A stretch of 5,424 nucleotides of DNA from Desulfovibrio sp. (GCA_031255035.1 JAIRTI010000146.1:1-5424), one strand, 5' to 3'; positions 1-4,909 are shown, counted from the stretch's first letter. The notes: a model not told the origin generated them from the letters alone. Numbers and translations: made by a program.

Positions 1-112
1 CCCCTGGACCCCTCATCAGGGAAGCGTTGCGCAAAAAAAGCAACTCTTGAGCCGGACACGCGCGCAACACTCCACAGGGGACCTCTTGCCATTTCCCGGC
101 GGCGAGGTTATG
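1..112. other. Left-edge stretch with no supported gene
   Basis: I see no gene here. Reading frame 1 of the plus strand stays open from the window edge to a TGA at 370-372, but it has no ATG and its third codon positions are mixed, unlike the G/C-rich third positions of the real genes downstream, so I do not call it coding. Short inverted repeats are present: GTTGCGC at 26-32 against GCGCAAC at 62-68, GTTGC at 26-30 against GCAAC at 40-44, and CCCCTG at 1-6 against CAGGGG at 75-80, with a run of seven A at 33-39. They may be the downstream flank of a gene outside the window. Confidence 0.4.
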
Positions 113-154
113 TAAAAAACAAGCGGGCCGGAAGTGCGATAACACCACCGGCCC
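113..154 (-). terminator. Rho-independent terminator, minus strand
   Basis: Read on the minus strand, a stem GGGCCGG/CCGGCCC (154-148 with 131-125) encloses an inner GTG/CAC stem. It is followed after GCTTG by a run of T (119-113). The plus-strand side has no T tract, so the orientation is clear. It lies about 20 bases beyond the TAA at 175-177 of the short minus-strand frame. No other minus-strand gene lies to the right before 2328, so it most likely ends a short transcript that starts within about 250 bases. Confidence 0.6.
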
Positions 155-174
155 TGGGGCAAGTCCTCCGTGAA

Positions 175-300
175 TTATTTCATCACTTTGGTTTTCGCCC
201 CGGCAGGAATGGGTGGTTCCTCCGGGGCAATTCTTATTCTACGCTACAGGCAGCGCATAACAAGGGCCACGATGACGCCCGCCACGATTGCGGCGGGGTA
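175..300 (-). pseudogene. Possible small membrane-protein frame interrupted by TAG
   Basis: On the minus strand one frame reads YPAAIVAGVIVALVMRCL, then TAG at 246-244, then in the same frame RRIRIAPEEPPIPAGAKTK and VMK, ending at TAA (177-175). The first half looks like a single membrane segment with G/C-rich third positions. The second half looks like a basic, proline-rich tail. A strong AAGGAGGA lies directly upstream (308-301), and a good terminator follows 20 bases after the TAA, which argues that something is expressed here. Against a normal gene: no ATG stands at a sensible distance from the ribosome site, and the only candidate GTG (285-283) is about 16 bases away and gives 13 residues. 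It could be a decayed gene, a gene read through at amber, or chance open sequence over a structured RNA. I do not recognise the protein. Confidence 0.3.
197..240 (+). terminator. Terminator-like hairpin, plus strand
   Basis: GCCCCGG (197-203) pairs with CCGGGGC (222-228), and after one bulged C, AGGAA (205-209) pairs with TTCCT (217-221): twelve base pairs around a seven-base loop. The downstream plus-strand side is T-rich (AATTCTTATTCT, 229-240), while the minus-strand side is GAAAACC, so it should act on plus-strand transcripts arriving from the left edge. It also lies inside the short minus-strand frame, so part of the symmetry could be coincidental. Confidence 0.45.
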
Positions 301-339
301 TCCTCCTTTCGGAGAACTCGCCCCACAGCTTTAATACCC
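278..339 (-). promoter_or_regulatory. Structured minus-strand leader hiding a Shine-Dalgarno site
   Basis: Read on the minus strand, TTCTCC (316-311) pairs with GGAGGA (306-301), including one T-G wobble, around a GAAA tetraloop of the GNRA class. The stem's 3' side is a near-perfect Shine-Dalgarno sequence. GGGTAT (339-334) can pair with ATACCC (301-296) outside it. Two pairings compete with that outer stem: GGGG (324-321) with CCCC (298-295), and a separate hairpin CCCGCC/GGCGGG (297-292 with 283-278). Mutually exclusive stems around a buried ribosome site are what a translational switch looks like. I do not recognise any known riboswitch core in it, and the GC-rich composition makes some pairing likely by chance. 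Confidence 0.35.
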
Positions 340-361
340 TATCGGCCCGCCTTCGCCGGTC

Positions 362-390
362 TTGCGCAATGACAGACGACGGGCTATGCT
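362..390 (+). promoter_or_regulatory. Vegetative-type promoter for lipoprotein-glk
   Basis: TTGCGC (362-367) and TATGCT (385-390) are 17 bases apart, matching three of six and four of six positions of the housekeeping sigma consensus at ideal spacing. Transcription would start near 397, about 30 bases before the chosen lipoprotein start. Because the upstream TTG (362) and ATG (386) of that frame lie inside the promoter itself, the promoter supports starting the protein at 428. Confidence 0.5.
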
Positions 391-427
391 TCGTGAATAC
401 CCTTTCGCCTCAATCTGGAGTCGCCCT

Positions 428-1246
428 ATGCCACGTCGCCGCCTCGTTGTTTCCTGCATCATCCTGGGCCTGTGTCTGTCCGCGTGCGCCAACCGTCAGC
501 ACGGGGCCTTTGAACGGGGCTTTTCCTCTGGCGGCCGGAGCGCTTTCCAGGCCGCCTTCGCGCCGCCGCTGACCCTTGCCTCGACCGGTTCCCTCAGGGT
601 GGCTGTGCCCGCCGATGTTCTCCCCAACCCCAACGCCGCTTTCACCTATGCCCTTTTTTCCGACCCCGGCCAGGAGATGATCGACCGTCAGGCGCATGCT
701 GTCGTCAGCGAGGTGGATCGCTACTCCTGGCGCTGGGAAAAGGAAAGTTTCGCCTTGCCCCAGGCCGTATTTTACAGCACCCTTCTGGCCGGAGGCCGCA
801 ACTGGACCGTGCAGATTCTGCCGGTTGACGCCGAAAGCGACTGGTTCGGCCAGTTGTGGCGGGAAAACGGCCGCCAGACCCCGGCCTTCTGGCTGGCAAA
901 ACGCTGGTCGTCCACGCCTGATGACGACATCCGCGTGGTTGTCGAATACCGTGAGCGCGCGCCGCTGTGTCTGGAGGAGCGGCTGCAAAGCGCGGCGGAA
1001 AGCGCCCGGCGGGATAAAAACGCCCGCGCTCCTGGCGGCGAGGAACTGCTCCACGGCTGCCAGGATCAGATAAGCGACTTCTCGGCCAGGGCGGACGCGG
1101 CCGTCGACCTGAGCCGGGACAGCCAGGCCCCGTTGCCGGCCGCCGACGCGCCCGTTCTTGCCCGCCCCGGCAAGAGCCCGAAGCTCGGCAAACTGGTGGG
1201 CCGGGTTGAGCAAATTCCCCATGGCGGCATAGGCTCCTATTTCTAG
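428..1246 (+). CDS. Predicted lipoprotein of unknown function
   Basis: This encodes 272 residues. The N-terminus is a clear lipoprotein signal: MPRRR, a hydrophobic stretch at residues 6-17, and the lipobox LSAC with the lipidated Cys at 20. Residue 21 is Ala rather than Asp, so outer-membrane sorting is plausible by the enterobacterial rule. The start at 428 is chosen because GGAG (417-420) lies seven bases upstream and because the longer frame would begin inside the promoter. The mature part (21-272) has a Trp/Tyr-rich middle (about 98-172), two later Cys (181, 211) that could form a disulfide, and a Pro/Ala-rich, probably flexible tail from about 225. I recognise no catalytic motif. From memory it resembles small lipoproteins restricted to Desulfovibrio relatives (possibly the DUF4851 group, unverified). 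glk follows after 15 bases, so the two are probably co-transcribed, but no functional link is evident. Confidence 0.85.
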   Translation: MPRRRLVVSCIILGLCLSACANRQHGAFERGFSSGGRSAFQAAFAPPLTLASTGSLRVAVPADVLPNPNAAFTYALFSDPGQEMIDRQAHAVVSEVDRYSWRWEKESFALPQAVFYSTLLAGGRNWTVQILPVDAESDWFGQLWRENGRQTPAFWLAKRWSSTPDDDIRVVVEYRERAPLCLEERLQSAAESARRDKNARAPGGEELLHGCQDQISDFSARADAAVDLSRDSQAPLPAADAPVLARPGKSPKLGKLVGRVEQIPHGGIGSYF

Positions 1247-1261
1247 GGAAACACTAATTTT

Positions 1262-2314
1262 ATGACCATGCTGCTCGCCGCCGACATCGGCGCCACCAAT
1301 GCCCGGTTCGCCCTGTTCGCCGCGCAAAGCGCGGACCCGGACGCTCCGCTTCTTGCTCTGGTGCGGGAACAATGGCTCAAAGGGGCGGAATACGCCACTT
1401 TCAGCCAGGCCCTGGCGGCTCTGCGCCGGCCGGGTGACGGCGCGGAGCCCCTTCTGGCGGATGGCGAGGAAATGATTCCAGAGGCGGCCGTCATCGCCCC
1501 GGCCGGCCCCATCCTCGGGCCTGAGGGCTTTGAAACCTGCCGGATATCCAACCTCCCCTGGCTGGTCCGCGCCGACGAGGTCCGGCAGGCGCTCGGCATC
1601 AAGCGGGTGAGCCTCATCAACGATTTCGTGGCCCAGGGCTATGCCTGCCTGATGCCGGAAGCCATTGACGCCGTACTGGTCCTGCCCGGCGCTCCGGCGC
1701 CGGGGGCGCCTGTGGCCGTGGTCGGCGCCGGCACAGGCTTTGGCAAGGCGCTTGTGCTGCCCGCGAAAATGTCCGGGGATCAGAGCCAATCCCCGGCGTC
1801 CCGACTGACCCGGCTGGCCCGGTTGTCCGGGGCCAGGGTCCTGCCAAGCGAGGGCGGCCACGCGGAGGTGCCGTTTTCCGGGAAACGCGAATGCGCCTTT
1901 GCCGAATTCGCGTCCAGGCGCGTGCCGGGCGGACGGCTTATCGGCGATGCGGTTCTCAGCGGCTCGGGTCTGGCCCTGCTGGTGGCCTTTATCACGGGCA
2001 AGGAACTGCCGCCGCATGAAGCCAGCGCCGAGGCCTTAAAGCATCCCGAAGTCCTCGACCTGTTCGCGCGCTTTTACGCCAGGGTCTGCCGAAGCTTTGT
2101 GCTCGACACCCTGGCCCTGGGGGGCGTGTACGTCACCGGCGGCATGGCGTTGCGCCTGCCCGTGCTGGAACGGCCCGCCTTTGCCGGGGAATTTTACCTG
2201 AGCGCGGCCCAGCGCGAACTCCTGAGCCGGGTGCCGCTTTTCCACGTCCGCAAGGCGCAGGCCGGCCTGTTTGGCGCGGCCCTGGCCGCTTTGCTGAGTC
2301 TCGGGGAAGACTGA
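1262..2314 (+). CDS. glk: Glucokinase (ROK-unrelated, bacterial Glk type)
   Basis: This encodes 350 residues. Glucokinase phosphorylates glucose to glucose 6-phosphate with ATP in the cytoplasm, feeding glycolysis. The family motifs appear in order: the ATP phosphate-binding loop ADIGATNARFAL (7-18), INDF (119-122) with the presumed catalytic Asp121, the second phosphate loop VVGAGTGFG (153-161), the sugar-binding SEGGH (196-200), and VTGG (291-294) in the adenosine-binding region. Length is slightly above the roughly 320 residues usual for Escherichia coli Glk. The extra residues are largely a Ser/Arg-rich insert (about 167-194) before SEGGH. The start is the first ATG; the ribosome site is weak (AGGGA, 12 bases away, overlapping the upstream TAG), so expression may depend on coupling to the lipoprotein gene. 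An ATG at 1268 would remove two residues. It ends 13 bases from the stop of the convergent deacetylase. Assignment to Glk is strong; specificity for glucose rather than another hexose is inferred. Confidence 0.92.
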   Translation: MTMLLAADIGATNARFALFAAQSADPDAPLLALVREQWLKGAEYATFSQALAALRRPGDGAEPLLADGEEMIPEAAVIAPAGPILGPEGFETCRISNLPWLVRADEVRQALGIKRVSLINDFVAQGYACLMPEAIDAVLVLPGAPAPGAPVAVVGAGTGFGKALVLPAKMSGDQSQSPASRLTRLARLSGARVLPSEGGHAEVPFSGKRECAFAEFASRRVPGGRLIGDAVLSGSGLALLVAFITGKELPPHEASAEALKHPEVLDLFARFYARVCRSFVLDTLALGGVYVTGGMALRLPVLERPAFAGEFYLSAAQRELLSRVPLFHVRKAQAGLFGAALAALLSLGED

Positions 2315-2324
2315 GGAAGCGCTG
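2314..2324 (+). repeat. Copy of the AGGAAGCGCTG repeat at the glk 3' end
   Basis: The 11 bases AGGAAGCGCTG begin at the last base of the glk stop codon and recur exactly at 4688-4698, inside the tandem repeat downstream of the J-protein gene. A single match of this length could be chance; its position at a gene end in both places is why it is listed. The 13-base space between the convergent glk and deacetylase stops holds no proper terminator hairpin, only the AGCGCT palindrome of this repeat. Confidence 0.3.
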
Positions 2325-2327
2325 GCT

Positions 2328-3431
2328 CTAGACCCGCAGCTTTGCATACAGATTGCCCAGTAAGGGCCGCGAATACAAAAAAGCGCGACTGGTCAGCCAG
2401 CCGCCCGCTTTGTCTTTGGCCTTGAAGCGGCGCACGGCGTCGGGCGCGGCGGGGGGATTGGCGCCCTCGCGGGTGGTGAAGAAGAGCCGGAAGCCGGCTT
2501 CCCTGGCAATGGCAAGGGCTTCCGGGCAATAATGGCCCCAGGGCCAGCAGAGCGAGAGCACCGGACGGCCCAGGATGCCTTCCAGTTCCTCCTTGCCGCC
2601 GACAATCTCCCGGCGCATGCGGGCGCCGCGTTCAGCGTCGCTTTCATACCGGCCCATGCGCGCGGCAAAGCCCGCGACCAGGGCGGCAAGCTCCCGTTCG
2701 TTTTCGGGCTCGGCGAAAAAGGCGGCGGCCCGGTCAAAGTCCTGGGGAACCAGCCGCGTGATCGCCTCGATCAGGGCCGGGTCCGGCATGAAGGCCCGGT
2801 GGGCGAGCCCCGCCTTGACGGGAAAGTCCGGCAGGCCGAAAACCGGGTCCAGTTCGGTGCGGTAGAAGGTGCGGTAGCGGGTGCGGGGTTTGAAAAATTC
2901 CGTGAATTCGGGGCCGGTGAACACGCCATAGTGCCCCTTGGCGTGAGAGGCAAGGCGCAGAGTGCCTTCGCCGTCCATGAGCCGGACTTCGGCATGGTTG
3001 AGAAAAACGTCGTTTCTGAGGGAAAAACCCTGGGCGCTGACCGTCACCGGCACCTCGACCTCGGGCAGGCGCGGACCCTGCCGGCCGATAACGGCCTCAA
3101 GCGAAACGCGCGGCGGCCCCTCCGGCATCAGACGATTGGACACGGCAAAGACCACGCCCCGGTGGCCGTGAAGGCGCAGCAAGGGCATGGCGTGCAGGTA
3201 GTTGTCAAGGTAGCCGTCGTCAAAGGTAAAGAGAAACGCGCCCAAGGGCAGGGGGCGGCCGTGAATGAGAAAGCCTTCGGCCTCGTCAAGGCCAACGCCG
3301 CGCCAGCCCTTGGCGGCCAGGGCGCGGCAGTGTTCCTCGAAGCGCTCCGGCGAAACCGTGATGCCGCCGGGCAATTCATTGATGTAGTGGTACATGGCCA
3401 CGGGCAGGCTTTTGGCTTTGGCGTTTTTCAT
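2328..3431 (-). CDS. Polysaccharide deacetylase family protein (NodB-like)
   Basis: This encodes 367 residues. Members of this family remove N- or O-acetyl groups from cell-surface sugars with a metal held by an Asp and two His. Visible signs are MYHYI near the N-terminus (13-17), motif 1 TFDDGY (69-74) with Asp71/Asp72, a candidate motif 2 SHAKGH (162-167), and CWPWGHY (295-301) followed by EAGFRLFFTTREG (311-323), typical of the C-terminal part of the fold. There is no signal peptide or membrane segment, suggesting a cytoplasmic enzyme acting on a lipopolysaccharide, capsule or glycan precursor; the substrate is unknown. Unusually, about 130 residues separate the His pair from the WPWG motif, and at the position where the His motif normally sits, shortly before the EI..GKEELEGILG helix (275-288), there is no His. 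The start ATG has only a weak AGAG ribosome site five bases away. The gene diverges from the J-protein gene and converges on glk. Confidence 0.85.
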   Translation of the reverse strand: MKNAKAKSLPVAMYHYINELPGGITVSPERFEEHCRALAAKGWRGVGLDEAEGFLIHGRPLPLGAFLFTFDDGYLDNYLHAMPLLRLHGHRGVVFAVSNRLMPEGPPRVSLEAVIGRQGPRLPEVEVPVTVSAQGFSLRNDVFLNHAEVRLMDGEGTLRLASHAKGHYGVFTGPEFTEFFKPRTRYRTFYRTELDPVFGLPDFPVKAGLAHRAFMPDPALIEAITRLVPQDFDRAAAFFAEPENERELAALVAGFAARMGRYESDAERGARMRREIVGGKEELEGILGRPVLSLCWPWGHYCPEALAIAREAGFRLFFTTREGANPPAAPDAVRRFKAKDKAGGWLTSRAFLYSRPLLGNLYAKLRV

Positions 3432-3480
3432 ATATGCTCTGGTGTGCGTTCAAATGCCGCTGATATAGCTGGCAAAGCTG

Positions 3481-3508
3481 CTTGACTCTTACAGGACGGA
3501 CCTTATTT
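3481..3508 (+). promoter_or_regulatory. RpoH-like heat-shock promoter of the J-protein gene
   Basis: CTTGACT (3481-3487), 13 bases, then CCTTATTT (3501-3508) fits the heat-shock sigma factor pattern CTTGAAA / CCCCATNT known from Escherichia coli at five of seven and five of the seven specified -10 positions. Transcription would begin near 3515, leaving a leader of about 70 bases. As a housekeeping promoter it is poor: TTGACT has only TATTTC at a 16-base spacing. No CIRCE (HrcA) or HAIR (HspR) operator is seen nearby. Confidence 0.5.
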
Positions 3509-3512
3509 CTGC

Positions 3513-3542
3513 AATATAAAGAGGTCGCGCCGTTGCCGTCAA
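3513..3542 (-). promoter_or_regulatory. Vegetative-type promoter of the deacetylase gene
   Basis: On the minus strand TTGACG (3542-3537) and TATATT (3518-3513) are 18 bases apart, each matching five of six consensus positions: the best housekeeping promoter in the window. The start point would be near 3506, giving a leader of about 75 bases before the deacetylase ATG. Its -10 element lies right at the expected start point of the plus-strand J-protein promoter, so polymerase cannot occupy both. Confidence 0.6.
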
Positions 3543-3568
3543 CGCGGCCGGGCGCGAATTTCCATGGC

Positions 3569-3574
3569 AAGGAG
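3569..3574 (+). promoter_or_regulatory. Ribosome binding site fixing the J-protein start
   Basis: AAGGAG lies nine bases before the ATG at 3584, and the J domain begins within ten residues of that ATG. The same frame is open back to an ATG-less TTG-type start near 3482, but that lies inside the promoter, so 3584 is the real start. Confidence 0.75.
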
Positions 3575-3583
3575 ACAAAGGGC

Positions 3584-4582
3584 ATGAGCGTGGAATATAA
3601 AGATTATTATAAAATTCTCGGTGTAGACAAAAACGCCTCTCAGGAAGACATCGCCAAGGCCTATAAAAAGCTGGCGCGCAAGCACCACCCGGATCTCAAC
3701 CAGGGCGACAAGAAGTCCGAAGAGCGCTTCAAAGAGGTGAACGAAGCCCATGAAGTGCTCAAAGACCCTGAAAAGCGCAAAATGTACGACCAGTTGGGCC
3801 CCAACTGGCAGCACGGGCAGAATTTCCAGCGCCCGCCCGGATTCGAGAACATGCGCTTCAACTTCAGCGGCTCGGGCGGGGATTTTTCCTCATCCGGGTT
3901 CAGCGATTTTTTTGAAACGCTTTTCGGCGGCGGCGGACGCGGCTTTTCCGGCGCTTCCTTCGGCGGCGGCGCCTTTGGCGGATCGCCCTTCGGCGGCGCG
4001 GATTTCGGCGGTTACGGCGCTTTTTCCCAGCAGCCGCGCAAGGGTCGGGACGTTGAAGCCGGCTTGGCGCTGACCCTTGAAGAGGCCTTTCACGGCGGCA
4101 AAAAGGCCCTGACGCTTTCGGGAGCGCCGGGCGCGGCCCCGCGCTCGCTTGAGGTGAACATTCCGGCGGGCGTCAAAAACGGGGCGCGCATCCGGCTGAG
4201 CGGCCAGGGCGACCCAGGGGCCATGGGCGGCCCAGGCGGCGACATGTATCTGAAGGTTTCCATCCTGCCGCATCAGCATTTTCTTCTGGACGACGCCGAC
4301 GTCATCTATGACCTGCACCTGCCGCCCTGGGACGCGGCCCTCGGGGCCAAGGTCACGGTGCCCACGCTTTCCGGCAAGGTGGAGCTTGACATCAAGGCCG
4401 GCACGAGCAGCGGCAAGAAGCTGCGTCTGCGCGGCAAAGGCCTTGGCAGCGGCAAGAATAAGGGAGACCAGTTTGTGCGCGTCAACATCGATGTGCCGGA
4501 AGCCTCCGGCAAGGAGGCCAGAAGACTGTGGGAAGAACTTCGGGAACTTGCCGGACGAAAAGCGGAGAACGGCGTGGAGTAG
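3584..4582 (+). CDS. cbpA: Class B J-domain co-chaperone (CbpA type, DnaJ family)
   Basis: This encodes 332 residues. J-proteins bind unfolded clients and stimulate ATP hydrolysis by DnaK in the cytoplasm. The J domain spans about 7-72 with the essential HPD at 35-37. A Gly/Phe-rich linker follows (about 86-147), including DFFETLFG (108-115) and four FGG repeats at 126-143. Two beta-sandwich client-binding domains fill about 155-320, marked by RLSGQG and LRGKGLG. The four CxxCxGxG zinc-finger repeats of true DnaJ are absent, which places it in class B with CbpA (E. coli CbpA is about 306 residues); databases may still label it dnaJ. A RpoH-like promoter precedes it, and clpB follows on the same strand after 327 bases, consistent with a heat-shock disaggregation group. 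No cbpM-like modulator gene is present next to it. The alternative, a general DnaJ duplicate with a separate role, cannot be excluded. Confidence 0.92.
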   Translation: MSVEYKDYYKILGVDKNASQEDIAKAYKKLARKHHPDLNQGDKKSEERFKEVNEAHEVLKDPEKRKMYDQLGPNWQHGQNFQRPPGFENMRFNFSGSGGDFSSSGFSDFFETLFGGGGRGFSGASFGGGAFGGSPFGGADFGGYGAFSQQPRKGRDVEAGLALTLEEAFHGGKKALTLSGAPGAAPRSLEVNIPAGVKNGARIRLSGQGDPGAMGGPGGDMYLKVSILPHQHFLLDDADVIYDLHLPPWDAALGAKVTVPTLSGKVELDIKAGTSSGKKLRLRGKGLGSGKNKGDQFVRVNIDVPEASGKEARRLWEELRELAGRKAENGVE

Positions 4583-4583
4583 C

Positions 4584-4602
4584 AAGGGCAACCGGCCCTT
4601 TT
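4584..4602 (+). terminator. Weak terminator or attenuator after the J-protein gene
   Basis: Two bases after the stop codon, AAGGGC (4584-4589) pairs with GCCCTT (4595-4600) around a five-base loop, and the T run continues for only two more bases (TTTT, 4599-4602). The stem is short and the tail weak, so partial read-through into clpB is likely. Confidence 0.4.
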
Positions 4603-4613
4603 CACAGAAAACG

Positions 4614-4641
4614 CTTGAGATTTCCACCTGACGCCAGATCC
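4614..4641 (+). promoter_or_regulatory. Second RpoH-like site, upstream of clpB
   Basis: CTTGAGA (4614-4620), 13 bases, then CCAGATCC (4634-4641) has the same geometry as the site before the J-protein gene, with a good -35 (six of seven) and a poor -10 (four of the seven specified positions). If used, it would give clpB a long leader of about 260 bases containing the repeats and the inverted-repeat element. Confidence 0.3.
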
Positions 4642-4656
4642 GGAGCATTTTACTTT

Positions 4657-4698
4657 GGGAAACATGATTTAAGAAAGCACTGATTTAAGGAAGCGCTG
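4657..4698 (+). repeat. 16-base tandem repeat, about 2.5 copies
   Basis: TGATTTAAGAAAGCAC (4665-4680) is followed directly by TGATTTAAGGAAGCGC (4681-4696), identical at 14 of 16 positions, with a partial copy before it (GGGAAACA, 4657-4664) and TG after it. Related pieces appear at other gene ends in this window: GGGAAACACTAATTTTA at 1246-1262, and AGGAAGCGCTG at 2314-2324. This suggests a dispersed intergenic repeat family, though I cannot test its copy number. Confidence 0.6.
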
Positions 4699-4714
4699 TG
4701 CGCCCCAAATGAAT

Positions 4715-4868
4715 CAGCAATTCTCATTATGAGCCTTTTTGCGGACTTGCCGGATACATTCTCCTGGCCCAATCGCCGGGTCCAGGTACGAAGCTGGGGC
4801 CGGCGGCCTGGCGCTGCGGGCGGCGCCCACATGCAAACCGGCTGGCTTCATCAAAATGAGAATTGCTG
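4715..4868. mobile_element. MITE-like inverted-repeat element without coding capacity
   Basis: CAGCAATTCTCATT (4715-4728) is repeated exactly in inverse at 4855-4868. Pairing continues inward with ATGA/TCAT (4729-4732 with 4848-4851) and GCC/GGC (4733-4735 with 4844-4846) across bulges of three and one bases: 21 base pairs in all. AATGAA occurs just outside both ends (4708-4713 and 4871-4876), one base from the left arm and two from the right, like an imprecise target duplication. Inside are a hairpin CCTGGCCC/GGGTCCAGG (4763-4770 with 4778-4786) and a GGCGC/GCGCC hairpin (4810-4827). No transposase or credible gene is inside. It may be a non-autonomous mobile element, or a structured RNA in the clpB leader. 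Confidence 0.45.
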
Positions 4869-4909
4869 CCAATGAAGGAAAATATATCAGAGTCACGAGG
4901 TAGACAGTC

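Noticed and set aside
1..372. A plus-strand frame open from the window edge to the TGA at 370-372
   Set aside because: It has no ATG, mixed third codon positions unlike the neighbours, and runs through two terminator-like hairpins. It could only be the end of a gene from outside, and nothing in it looks like a protein tail.
410..2017. A 535-codon open frame on the minus strand
   Set aside because: It lies opposite the lipoprotein and glucokinase genes, has no recognisable domain, and its Gly/Arg/Ala/Gln-rich composition is typical of the antisense of GC-rich genes.
2532..3485. A 317-codon open frame on the plus strand
   Set aside because: It is the antisense of the deacetylase gene, which has clear NodB-type motifs and a good promoter; the plus frame has no family signature.
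3432..3583. CIRCE or HAIR operators upstream of the J-protein gene
   Set aside because: I looked for the GAGTGCTAA and CTTGAGT/ACTCAAG inverted repeats of HrcA and HspR sites and found no match.
3890..4648. A 252-codon open frame on the minus strand
   Set aside because: It is opposite the J-protein gene and partly over the gap; it shows no domain and is explained by GC-rich codon use of the real gene.
4723..4733. CTCATTATGAG and the AATGAGAATT arms as a possible Fur box
   Set aside because: The half-site resembles Fur boxes, but no full 19-base site is present, and the arms are better explained as terminal inverted repeats. Neighbouring genes have no iron link.
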